A stretch of 64,000 nucleotides of DNA from Maribellus sp. CM-23 (GTDB lineage Bacteria; Bacteroidota; Bacteroidia; Bacteroidales; Prolixibacteraceae), in assembly GCF_021354595.1 (NCBI RefSeq), contig NZ_JADWYJ010000008.1, forward strand, positions 98,681-162,680. The letters are read 5' to 3'. Of the stretch, positions 17,662 to 25,856 are shown one piece after another. Position 1 is the stretch's first letter, and every line of letters begins with the position of its first letter. The notes beneath the pieces are model-generated. The model saw only the letters and a list, made by a program, of their open reading frames with translations, ran no database searches and was not told where the DNA came from. The position numbers and the translations under genes are program-made.

Positions 17662-18003
17662 ATGAAGAAGAAAGTTGCCATACCCGTTGACGAAAACAGC
17701 GTACTGGACGGGCATTTCGGACACTGTCATTACTTTTCGTTACTGACCGTGGAAGATCATAAAATTATTTCCGAAAAAATAGTAACGCCTCCTCCTCACG
17801 AGCCGGGCCTGCTTCCCAAATGGCTGGCACAACAGGGAGTAACCGATGTACTTGCCGGAGGAATGGGACAAAAAGCCATCGAGATTTTTAAATACAACGA
17901 TGTAAACGTGTTTGTTGGAGCGCCCAAATTAACGGCCAACGAGTTAACAGAAGGTTTTCTGAACGGAAGCATCAGTTTTACAGCCAACTACTGCGACCAT
18001 TAA
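17662..18003 (+). CDS. Second NifX-like (dinitrogenase cofactor family) protein
   Basis: The 113-residue product starts KKKVAIPVDENSVLDGHFGH and has the family signature VTDVLAGGMGQKAIEIF. It ends in NYCDH, and the motif HFGHCHYF supplies a His/Cys cluster suited to binding a metal cluster. It follows the first copy by four bases and precedes a hairpin before the MinD-type genes. The two copies differ enough to be old paralogues. Confidence 0.85.
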   Translation: MKKKVAIPVDENSVLDGHFGHCHYFSLLTVEDHKIISEKIVTPPPHEPGLLPKWLAQQGVTDVLAGGMGQKAIEIFKYNDVNVFVGAPKLTANELTEGFLNGSISFTANYCDH

Positions 18004-18063
18004 TATAAGTAAACCGGAAAGGTAGAACCTTTTAGACCAGATTTTAAATTAGCTACTGAGATT

Positions 18064-18094
18064 TCCCCGAAATCATTTTTCGGGGATTTCTTTT
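18064..18094 (+). terminator. Hairpin between NifX pair and MinD pair
   Basis: CCCCGAAA and TTTCGGGG pair around TCATT (10 bp counting the flanking T-A), followed by TTTCTTTT. It may terminate or attenuate transcription between the two gene pairs. Confidence 0.65.
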
Positions 18095-18132
18095 CATGCC
18101 CGGTAGCTTTCCATTTATCAAGAAAGTATTTT

Positions 18133-19005
18133 ATGCGCATTGCCATTGCCAGCGGAAAAGGTGGAACAGGAAAAACAACTGTGGCCATTCATCTCTACCA
18201 ATATTTGTCGAAACTTCTGGATGATCAAATTCAGTTGATCGACTGCGACGTGGAAGAACCCAACGATTTGCTTTTTATCCCCGATGCAGTCAATATTTAC
18301 GAAAACACAGTTTTTACGATGGTTCCGGAGATTGACACTGCCCAATGTACATTTTGCAAAAAGTGTTCTGACTGGTGCGAGTTCAACGCCATTACCCTTG
18401 TAAAAAATCTGGAGTTTGCGGAAATAAACAAAGACCTGTGCCATTCGTGTGGCGCCTGCTCTCTTGCCTGCGAATTTGGCGCCATTCGTGAATACAAAAA
18501 TCCCATCGGAACGATAAGCGGCTACAAAACAACTTTTGGCACGGGGATTACCGAAGGCCGGCTTCGGATTGGCTCTTCGATGCAAACTTCGCTTATTCGT
18601 GAGCTAAAAAAGCAGACGGCCAGCAACACTGTGCTTCAAATACTTGATGCTCCTCCAGGAACCAGTTGCCCGGTGGTGGAAACCGTTTCAGGAGCAGCTT
18701 ATGTTATTCTGGTAACCGAACCAACTCCTTTTGGCCTGTACGATTTAAAACTGACCGTAGACTTGCTTAACAATCTCAAAATTCCGTTTGGAGTAATTGT
18801 CAACAAAGCCGGGTTGGGAAACAACGCTGTTTACGCATATCTGGCAGCAAATAATATTGAACTGATCGGGGAAATACCATTTTCGAAAGAATATGCCGAA
18901 AGCTACTCCAAAGGAGCACTTCTGAACAATGTTCCGGAAGAACTGGAAAACATTTACCTCAAAACAGCGGAAAGATTGCTGGAAGTGACCGGAATAAAAA
19001 AATGA
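18133..19005 (+). CDS. MinD-superfamily P-loop ATPase with inserted 2[4Fe-4S] ferredoxin domain
   Basis: The 290-residue product opens with the deviant Walker A SGKGGTGKTT typical of MinD/NifH/Mrp ATPases and has a switch-type DCDVEEPN near residue 37. Inserted at about 68-118 is a bacterial ferredoxin domain with two CxxCxxCxxxC motifs (Cys72/75/78/82 and Cys103/106/109/113). The second half continues the ATPase fold (LDAPPGTSCPVVE; VTEPTPFGLYDL). This is the COG1149 type. Such pairs are common in anaerobes and archaea next to NifX-like proteins; the biochemical role is not established and may be Fe-S carrier or electron-coupled ATPase. It is 12 bases from its paralogue. Confidence 0.92.
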   Translation: MRIAIASGKGGTGKTTVAIHLYQYLSKLLDDQIQLIDCDVEEPNDLLFIPDAVNIYENTVFTMVPEIDTAQCTFCKKCSDWCEFNAITLVKNLEFAEINKDLCHSCGACSLACEFGAIREYKNPIGTISGYKTTFGTGITEGRLRIGSSMQTSLIRELKKQTASNTVLQILDAPPGTSCPVVETVSGAAYVILVTEPTPFGLYDLKLTVDLLNNLKIPFGVIVNKAGLGNNAVYAYLAANNIELIGEIPFSKEYAESYSKGALLNNVPEELENIYLKTAERLLEVTGIKK

Positions 19006-19017
19006 CCACTTAACAAA

Positions 19018-19893
19018 ATGAAAGAGATAACAATTGTAAGCGGAAAAGGCGGTGCCGGAAAAACCAGTATTACTGCGGCTTTGGCTTCGCTGGCCGGCAA
19101 TGCTGTGTTTTGCGACAACGATGTGGACGCCGCCGACCTGCATCTTATTTTCCAGCCCGAGATACTGGAAACTCACCCATTCTCCAGTGGCTCGGTTGCT
19201 GAAATAGATCCTGAAAAATGCACGCAATGCGGATTATGTGAAAGTTCATGTCGTTTTGACGCCATCCACACCAACAAGGTTTTATTTCCGGAAGTCAATC
19301 CGTTTCTGTGCGAAGGATGCCGCCTCTGTGAAAGAATTTGTCCCGCAGAAGCCATTACAACCCATCAGAAATTCAACAACCACTGGTTTGTTTCCAATAC
19401 CCGATTTGGCAAGATAGTTCACGCAAAAATGGGCCCGGGAGAAGAAAATTCGGGGCACCTGGTTACCCACATTCGCGAGCACGCCAAAAGCATTGCCCGG
19501 GAAATAAAAGCCGAACTTCTGCTCAACGACGGCCCTCCGGGAATTGGCTGCGCAGCCATTGCCTCCGTAACCGGGACCGATGCGGTATTGCTGGTAATAG
19601 AACCCACCGTTTCGGGATTGCACGACGCCTCGCGCTTAAAAGAATTGGTTAGCTCGTTCCGGATTCCTATGTTTGCGGTGATCAATAAACATGACATCAA
19701 CCTGGAAATGACAAGCATTGTGGAAGATTTTCTGAAAGAAAACTGCATACAACTACTGGGCAAAATTCCGTTCGACAAAAAAATGGTGGAGTCGATGGTA
19801 CACAGCCAAACGATGATGGAGTACGCACCGGATTCTGTTTGCGGCGAAGAATTTCAGAATATTTGGAAAGAATTACGAAAATCCATCGCATGA
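19018..19893 (+). CDS. Second MinD-superfamily ATPase with inserted ferredoxin domain
   Basis: The 291-residue product parallels the previous one: Walker A SGKGGAGKTS, ferredoxin insertion with Cys68/71/74/78 and Cys98/101/104/108, then NDGPPGIGCAAIASV and VIEPTVSGLHDASRL. By analogy with dimeric MinD/NifH proteins the two paralogues could form a heterodimer carrying four [4Fe-4S] clusters. Its stop codon overlaps the ATG of the next gene (ATGA), so the metallo-hydrolase is translationally coupled. Confidence 0.92.
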   Translation: MKEITIVSGKGGAGKTSITAALASLAGNAVFCDNDVDAADLHLIFQPEILETHPFSSGSVAEIDPEKCTQCGLCESSCRFDAIHTNKVLFPEVNPFLCEGCRLCERICPAEAITTHQKFNNHWFVSNTRFGKIVHAKMGPGEENSGHLVTHIREHAKSIAREIKAELLLNDGPPGIGCAAIASVTGTDAVLLVIEPTVSGLHDASRLKELVSSFRIPMFAVINKHDINLEMTSIVEDFLKENCIQLLGKIPFDKKMVESMVHSQTMMEYAPDSVCGEEFQNIWKELRKSIA

Positions 19894-20675
19894 AGCTGAC
19901 TGTTTTAACCGACAACACCGCTGGCGGCAGGTTTCAGGCAGAACACGGTCTTTCTTACCTGCTTGAAACAGACGGTGAAAAAATCCTTTTGGACACCGGC
20001 CACTCAGATGTTTTTCTGAAAAATGCCCGTAAAATGGGAATCGACATTCAACAGGAGGTACTGAAAATTGTGCTAAGCCACGGACATTGGGACCATGGCA
20101 ACGGATTGAAGTTTCTTCGGGATAAAACACTGATCACACATCCCGGATCTTTTCGGAGTCGCTTCCGCAAAAGGGACCACTCCCCTGTCGGAATTGAAAC
20201 AAGCGGAGAAGAGATAGCCCTGCGGTTCCACTTAACACTGTCGGAAAAACCTGTTAAAATCACGGACAACCTTTGGTTTCTGGGAGAAATACCCCGGGAA
20301 AACTTATTTGAAAGCCAAGCAACCGCTTTTGAATTTACGGACCACTCGGAAGATTTTGTTAGCGATGATTCGGCATTGGCGGCCGTGGTAAACAATCAAC
20401 TTGTCATCATCTCGGGCTGTGCACATTCCGGTATTTGCAACATTTGCGAATACGCTAAAAAAGTCACCGGAATTTCAACAATTAAAGCCGTGATCGGCGG
20501 TTTTCACCTGAAAGAGCCTAATGAGCAAACATTGCAAACCATCCGTTATCTAAAAGAAAACAAAGTGGAACAGGTACTTCCGGCACATTGCACCGAACTG
20601 CCCGCACTGTTTTTGTTTCACAAAGAATTTAATTCAAAACAGGTAAAAACGGGAATGAAACTGGAATTCGCCTAA
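19890..20675 (+). CDS. Metallo-beta-lactamase-fold hydrolase (COG1237-like)
   Basis: The ATG at 19890 overlaps the preceding TGA; the upstream in-frame codon at 19839 lies inside the ATPase gene and is rejected. The 261-residue product begins MKLTVLTDNTAGG and has the metal-binding motif SHGHWDHGNG, a later CAHSG and a C-terminal AHCT. This arrangement resembles the MBL subgroup annotated as dihydropteroate-/RFA-P-synthase-like (COG1237). The precise reaction in bacteria is unclear. Coupling to the two ferredoxin ATPases suggests a shared pathway. Confidence 0.88.
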   Translation: MKLTVLTDNTAGGRFQAEHGLSYLLETDGEKILLDTGHSDVFLKNARKMGIDIQQEVLKIVLSHGHWDHGNGLKFLRDKTLITHPGSFRSRFRKRDHSPVGIETSGEEIALRFHLTLSEKPVKITDNLWFLGEIPRENLFESQATAFEFTDHSEDFVSDDSALAAVVNNQLVIISGCAHSGICNICEYAKKVTGISTIKAVIGGFHLKEPNEQTLQTIRYLKENKVEQVLPAHCTELPALFLFHKEFNSKQVKTGMKLEFA

Positions 20676-22036
20676 TAAACCATTTGAAATACGATCTCAC
20701 TTAAACCGGCTGCTTTTTTATTTTCAGGATCGATATAAACACGAACCGTTAGTTTGCGGTCTTCCACCCTTACGGTTCTTTCATCTGTCCATTTTTGCTC
20801 GCCTGCCGGCAAGGAGAAAGTTTTATCGGGCACGCCTTCGTATTCAATTTTTTGCCACGATTCGGCTTTTAGGTCGCCCACTTTTGCCCGAATCCGGTAT
20901 ACTCCGTTCCTGACATTTATTTCGTACTCAAAGTAATCATTCGGATTAATACTTTCTGCCGGTGTTCCTGAGAATACCTTTTTCGCTAAACGCACATTGC
21001 CTCCTTCGCGCACAGAAACCGCCTCAACCTTATCCGAGCGGTTCCAGCGCCCGAAAATCCATCCTTTGCCCAGGTACTCTTCAAAAGCCGCATTGTTTTT
21101 GTCATTTCCGAGATGCGAAGCCGCCCTTCCAAAGCTAATCTTCCCCTTTGAATAAGACTTGCTGGCACTGTAGGTGTAAGCATAATACAACTCGTACAAT
21201 TGTGGAAAGAAGTTGACACAATTCACAAAACGGTCATCAAAAGAAGGAATCGTATCGTTGCGAACAACCGCCAGGTGCGCGTGCCCCCAATTGGCATTTC
21301 CCCAGGCAGTACCGATCAATTCTCCCCGCATCAGCTTCTGCTCCTTTTTTACTTCCAGCGTTTTTTCGTACAGGCAATCGTACACATAATAAATTCCCGG
21401 ACTTGAATCACTTGCCAGCAACACACAGGCTGTTCCCCCATCCTTTGCCTTGTCGACCCAAACCACAGTGCTGTTCGCGATGGCTACCAACCAATGCTTT
21501 TCAATGCCTCGTGCATCTTTCAGGTCAATCCCAATTCCGGGATAGGTTTCGTACTTCTTCTGCTGATCGTCGTACAAGTACGAGAACATGTAGGTATCTT
21601 CCTCTCCGTCCCAAACAAAGCCCTGGTTAAAACTTACCGGAAACACAAATTCCTTTTTATCCAGCATTTCCCTGTTTCTGTCGGAAATACACAACAGAAT
21701 ATCCTTTTTCAGCAAACCATGGATGAAAGTATTGTCCGCCAAGGCTTTTACGTTTCGGTTGTCGGCCACAAAAAGCTGTAAGCCGGCAACGCTGTGTGGC
21801 AGCGAACGCCCGCTTACTTTTACTTCAAGTGTATCGGCTCCAACCTTTAACTGATTGTATTGATTTTCAACGGACAGTAACTGTACACTGGTACTGTCGT
21901 ACAAAATGCTGTCTCCAACATTCAGGCTAAAATAAGCGCAGTTTCCCCATAAAAAGTCAGGCTTGGTCTGGGCAACGTTTTTGAATGTAGTACCCAACAA
22001 TCCCAGCAACAACAATATGGGAAATATGCGTTTCAA
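20672..22036 (-). CDS. Secreted protein with degenerate M23-like domain
   Basis: The 454-residue product has a signal peptide ending NVAQ. The middle region (about 150-260) has the outline of an M23/LytM peptidase: GIGIDLKDARG, then VAIANSTVVWVD, then YYVYDCLYEKT with MRGELIGTAWGNANWGHAHLAVV. The terminal HAH matches the HxH zinc motif, but the first histidine of HxxxD is absent although the Asp of GID is kept, so activity is doubtful. The C-terminal 150 residues look beta-rich. It is in the same orientation as, and 27 bases downstream of, an esterase gene. Its stop overlaps the end of the convergent MBL-fold gene. The function is unassigned; carbohydrate or envelope binding is possible. Confidence 0.7.
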   Translation of the reverse strand: MKRIFPILLLLGLLGTTFKNVAQTKPDFLWGNCAYFSLNVGDSILYDSTSVQLLSVENQYNQLKVGADTLEVKVSGRSLPHSVAGLQLFVADNRNVKALADNTFIHGLLKKDILLCISDRNREMLDKKEFVFPVSFNQGFVWDGEEDTYMFSYLYDDQQKKYETYPGIGIDLKDARGIEKHWLVAIANSTVVWVDKAKDGGTACVLLASDSSPGIYYVYDCLYEKTLEVKKEQKLMRGELIGTAWGNANWGHAHLAVVRNDTIPSFDDRFVNCVNFFPQLYELYYAYTYSASKSYSKGKISFGRAASHLGNDKNNAAFEEYLGKGWIFGRWNRSDKVEAVSVREGGNVRLAKKVFSGTPAESINPNDYFEYEINVRNGVYRIRAKVGDLKAESWQKIEYEGVPDKTFSLPAGEQKWTDERTVRVEDRKLTVRVYIDPENKKAAGLSEIVFQMVY

Positions 22037-22063
22037 AACAATTGATAAAGGAAAAATGATGGA

Positions 22064-22927
22064 TTATCGGTGAAAAGATTCAGCCATAAACTTCAATCCG
22101 TCGAATAAGCCAGTACGCCAGTATTCCCACTGGTGACCGCCGTTTCTGACTCTGTATTCGTGCGGAATGCCCAGGTCGCGCATTTTTACATGCAGAGCCG
22201 AATTTCCTTTGTACAGGAAGTCGTCGTCGCCACAGTCGATGTAAAAACGAATGGATTTAAGCTTTTCTTTATCTACGCTGTCGAGCAGGTGAATCGGGCT
22301 ATTGGCTTTCCAGTAGTCGCTCACACCACTTTCGGGTTTTTCGCCATAAATATTTTTGAAATAATGATCGTAACGACCATTGCTGCTAATTTCTTCATCG
22401 GTAAAAGTTCCGGCACTCATGGCTACACAAACAGAAAACAATTCGGGATTGTGCATAGACAATAACAAGGCTCCGTTTCCGCCCATCGAAAGTCCGGCAA
22501 TTGCACGGAATTCCTTTTTCGAACGAATCCGGTATTTCTTTTCCATGGCCGGGATAAACTCCTGGATAAACATGTCTTCCCAGGGATCTTTTCCGTCAAA
22601 ACTATTCACATACCAGCTAACTTTCCCGTCGGGCATAATGATTATGCAGGGAGGAAAATCTCCGTTGGCAATTCCCTTGTCGGCAATCCGGTTTGCTTCG
22701 CCAAACTGGATCCAACCGGTTTCATCGTCAGAATAACCGTGTAGGAGATATAACACAGGATAACTACGGTTAGAAGTTTCATAATCAGCCGGCAGGTAAA
22801 CAGAATATTCTACCGGGTACGAAACCAGTTTGCTCTCAAATTGAAGGGATTCCATAACTTTCCCGTTTTGAGCAAAAATTGAAAACGGCACGATCGCCAA
22901 AAGAAAAATCAAAATGTGTTTATACAT
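22064..22927 (-). CDS. Secreted alpha/beta-hydrolase esterase (Esterase D / PF00756 type)
   Basis: The 287-residue product has a signal peptide ending SIFAQ. The fold matches the feruloyl/tributyrin-esterase group: YPVLYLLHGYSDDETGW (oxyanion region), the nucleophile elbow AGLSMGGNGAL and a C-terminal GGHQWEYW carrying the catalytic His; an Asp in DCGDDDFLY completes the triad. It probably removes acyl or feruloyl groups from polysaccharides or small esters in the periplasm or outside the cell. It is the upstream partner of the gene at 20672. Substrate unknown. Confidence 0.9.
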   Translation of the reverse strand: MYKHILIFLLAIVPFSIFAQNGKVMESLQFESKLVSYPVEYSVYLPADYETSNRSYPVLYLLHGYSDDETGWIQFGEANRIADKGIANGDFPPCIIIMPDGKVSWYVNSFDGKDPWEDMFIQEFIPAMEKKYRIRSKKEFRAIAGLSMGGNGALLLSMHNPELFSVCVAMSAGTFTDEEISSNGRYDHYFKNIYGEKPESGVSDYWKANSPIHLLDSVDKEKLKSIRFYIDCGDDDFLYKGNSALHVKMRDLGIPHEYRVRNGGHQWEYWRTGLFDGLKFMAESFHR

Positions 22928-23125
22928 GATTCAGGTTTTTAAAGAATGTTCCACAAATCTATTATTATTTGATTCATTGTCCTACAGATTCCAGGCTGTT
23001 TCTGAAGCAGTCAGGCATCTTTAACAACAGATATTTCAAAAATGCTTTATTTTTCGGAATATTTCTAATTAACATTCCGTAGATTTTGTAAATTTGGTTG
23101 TGTTCAGAATGTAGGCGGAAAAACC

Positions 23126-25417
23126 ATGAAATTTAGACTTTTCCTTAGTTTATTTCTATTGTTAATCAGCATTCAGGGGAACTCCCAATCGGTGGGTGTG
23201 GTTTTGAGTGGCGGCGGTGCTAAAGGTATGGCGCACATTGCTGTTTTGCGGGTGCTGGAAGAAAACAATATCCCGATCGATTATATTTCGGGAACCTCGA
23301 TCGGTGCGATCGTTGGAGGCTTATATGCAGCAGGATACACTCCTGACGAAATGGAAGAGTTGTTTAAATCGGACGACTTCTATTTTTGGTCTACCGGAAA
23401 AATTCAAACCGGTTACCGTTATTACTTCAAACAGCCCGAAGCCGATCCAACCTGGCTTCAGCTTAGAATTACCAAAAAGAACGAAAAAGTTAAATTACTC
23501 CCTCCCACCAACATTATTCCGGCCGAGCAGATGGATTTTGCATTTATGGAATTAACCGCCGCAACCAGTGCTGCCTGCGATTATAATTTCAACCAACTGA
23601 TGGTTCCGTTTTTTTGTGTGGCTGCCGACGTGTATAACAGCAAACCGGTTGTTTTGCGAAACGGGGACCTGGGAAATGCCATTCGTGCTTCGATGACGGT
23701 GCCTCTGTATTTCAAACCCATTGAAATTGACGGTAATCTATTGTTTGACGGTGGGCTGCTGAACAACTTCCCCACCCAGCAGATGAAGGAAATCTTTAAA
23801 CCCGATATTATTATCGGACACAAAGTGGCCAACAATGTCAGGGCGGCCGAGGCCGACGACCTGATGCAGCAAATCTCTAACCTCGTTATGCGGCCCACCA
23901 ATTTCGAGATCGATCCGAAAGATGGTATCCTGCTCGAAACAAGATTTGAAGATGTTGGCTTGCTGGATTTTGCTAAAATTGACCAAGCCATGGAAGCCGG
24001 AGGAAAAACAGCCATGAATGCCCTCGACAGCATAAAAGCACTTGTTACCCGAAGAGTGTCGAAAGAGGAAGTACAGGAGAAGCGAAACAATTTTGTGGCG
24101 CGTAAACCTGCACTTTATTTTCAAAACATACAGGTGGAAGGCGTGCAAGACAACTTACAACGGCAATTCATTATCCAAAGTATGAAGCACGGAATGCCGA
24201 TTGTATCGCTGGACAACCTGAAAAAGGAGTATTTTAAACTGGTATCGGATCAGCAGGTAAAATCAATACAGCCCATTACTTATTACAACAAGGAAACAGG
24301 CTATTTCGACCTGCATTTAAAAGTGGAGCCCGAGAAAAAAGTGGATGTAAACATTGGCGGGAATATTTCAACCAAACCCATTAACCAGGGATATGTGGGG
24401 GTAAATTACCGCATGTATAACCGCAGGGCTTATCTTCTCAACTCAAACCTGTTTTTTGGTCGTTTTTACAGTTCCTTTAAGCTGGGAGGAAGGATTGATT
24501 ACCCATCGAGATTGCCGTACTACCTGGCATCTTATTTCACCTTGAACCGTTGGGATTATTTTGCTTCCAGCTCCGAGTTATTTTTCGAAAACGTGCGGCC
24601 TCCCTACATCATCCGCGACGAGCTTAGTTTCAGAATCGAAACGGGCTTTCCGCTTGGCTTGAACAGCAAATTCTACACGGGAGTTGCCTATTCTTCCGCT
24701 TCCGACCAGTATTATCAAACAGAGATTTTCAACAAAGAGGACGAACCGGACGAAAGCACCTTTAATGCCTTTGTAGCCGATGTAAGACTTGAAACCAACT
24801 CGCTGAATTACAAACAATATGCAACAGAAGGGCTTCTTCGGATGCTGGATATTAAATATGTTGTGGGCGAAGAAGGACACCTCCCGGGAAGTACATCAGA
24901 AGTACGGGGAAGGATCCTGCAGCACCAGGAGTATTTCCAGGTGAATGCCAAACTTCTTCGCTATTTTAATTTCGGGAAAGCCTTCACACTGGGAGTACAT
25001 GCCGAAGGAATGCTGAGTACGAAAGATCTGTTCAGAAACTACAAAGCAGTAAAATTAAGTGCACCCGGTTTTCAGCCAACGCCGCATAGCAAATCACTGT
25101 TTCTGAACAACTTTCACTCCAACCAATTTACAGCAGGCGGACTAAAAACGATCTTTAACTTTACACCCGACATACACCTGCGGCTTGAAAGCTATGCTTT
25201 TTTGCCCATCAGGGAAGAGTTGATAAAAGAAGACCTAACGGCATACAGAAGCGACAATCTTTTCCACAATATCTACTGGCAGGGAATGGCAGCCATGGTT
25301 TATCAAACCGGAATAGGCCCGATTAGTCTGGCCGTCAATTATTACGAGAAAGAAAATACGCAATGGTATGTAACCCTGAACTTTGGATATATTCTGTTTA
25401 ACAAACGTGGATTGTAA
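23126..25417 (+). CDS. Outer-membrane patatin-like phospholipase with POTRA/BamA-type barrel
   Basis: The 763-residue product has a signal peptide (to about residue 20, GNSQS) and a patatin domain: oxyanion loop SGGGAKGMAHIAV (about 29-41), nucleophile GTSIG (about 60) and catalytic Asp in FDGGLLNN (about 208-215). After about residue 330 a POTRA-like segment leads into a C-terminal beta-barrel with alternating aromatic strands, ending in FGYILFNKRGL. This is the PlpD-like type Vd layout: a lipase passed or anchored through its own barrel. It likely hydrolyses phospholipids at the surface or inner leaflet. A TAAATTTG -7-like box lies about 40 bases upstream of the ATG. Stand-alone gene. Confidence 0.9.
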   Translation: MKFRLFLSLFLLLISIQGNSQSVGVVLSGGGAKGMAHIAVLRVLEENNIPIDYISGTSIGAIVGGLYAAGYTPDEMEELFKSDDFYFWSTGKIQTGYRYYFKQPEADPTWLQLRITKKNEKVKLLPPTNIIPAEQMDFAFMELTAATSAACDYNFNQLMVPFFCVAADVYNSKPVVLRNGDLGNAIRASMTVPLYFKPIEIDGNLLFDGGLLNNFPTQQMKEIFKPDIIIGHKVANNVRAAEADDLMQQISNLVMRPTNFEIDPKDGILLETRFEDVGLLDFAKIDQAMEAGGKTAMNALDSIKALVTRRVSKEEVQEKRNNFVARKPALYFQNIQVEGVQDNLQRQFIIQSMKHGMPIVSLDNLKKEYFKLVSDQQVKSIQPITYYNKETGYFDLHLKVEPEKKVDVNIGGNISTKPINQGYVGVNYRMYNRRAYLLNSNLFFGRFYSSFKLGGRIDYPSRLPYYLASYFTLNRWDYFASSSELFFENVRPPYIIRDELSFRIETGFPLGLNSKFYTGVAYSSASDQYYQTEIFNKEDEPDESTFNAFVADVRLETNSLNYKQYATEGLLRMLDIKYVVGEEGHLPGSTSEVRGRILQHQEYFQVNAKLLRYFNFGKAFTLGVHAEGMLSTKDLFRNYKAVKLSAPGFQPTPHSKSLFLNNFHSNQFTAGGLKTIFNFTPDIHLRLESYAFLPIREELIKEDLTAYRSDNLFHNIYWQGMAAMVYQTGIGPISLAVNYYEKENTQWYVTLNFGYILFNKRGL

Positions 25418-25502
25418 TGGGTACCGGATAACTGTATTGCTGTGTTGCCGTTTGGCAGTTTGGTAGTTTTGCTGTTGTTTATCCCCGCCAAAACGATTGA
25501 GT

Positions 25503-25856
25503 CTATTTTCTAAAGAAATGAGGCATGGACGTATCCAGTTGAAACGAAATCTCAATCACTCCCCGAAACATTCCTTCCTGGTACCACGGAGTTTGATAAA
25601 TGATTTTAGTAACACCGTCTTTCTCCGTTGTGTACATGTTGTCTATGGGCTTCTCCAACATCTCTTTCAACTTTGTTTTGGAGGGATCGGGATGGCAATC
25701 GAGCAAGTTGCTTCCCAAAAGATCGGCACCACCGTATTTATGAAATTGCTCAACAGAACGACGATTCATGTACACAATTATCCCCTTTCGGTCGCAAACT
25801 GTAATGGCGCCGTTAAACTCTTCGGCCCAGTCAACATTCCAATTGTTCAGCATCAT
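25503..25856 (-). CDS. Single PAS-domain protein
   Basis: The 117-residue product is one PAS fold: WAEEFNGAITVCDRKGIIVYMNRRSVEQF, then DLLGSNLLDCHPDPS and a C-terminal GVIEISF strand. It has no output domain. Two Met codons start the protein (25856 and 25853). Its ATG overlaps the stop of the upstream 604-residue gene (TGATG), so the two are coupled. PAS domains of this length bind small ligands or haem or act as dimerising sensors. The ligand cannot be deduced. Confidence 0.85.
   Translation of the reverse strand: MMLNNWNVDWAEEFNGAITVCDRKGIIVYMNRRSVEQFHKYGGADLLGSNLLDCHPDPSKTKLKEMLEKPIDNMYTTEKDGVTKIIYQTPWYQEGMFRGVIEISFQLDTSMPHFFRK

Noticed and set aside
17337..19893. Nitrogen-fixation locus
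   Set aside because: Only cofactor-family and MinD-type proteins are present; no nifHDK, nifE or nifN genes occur in the window.
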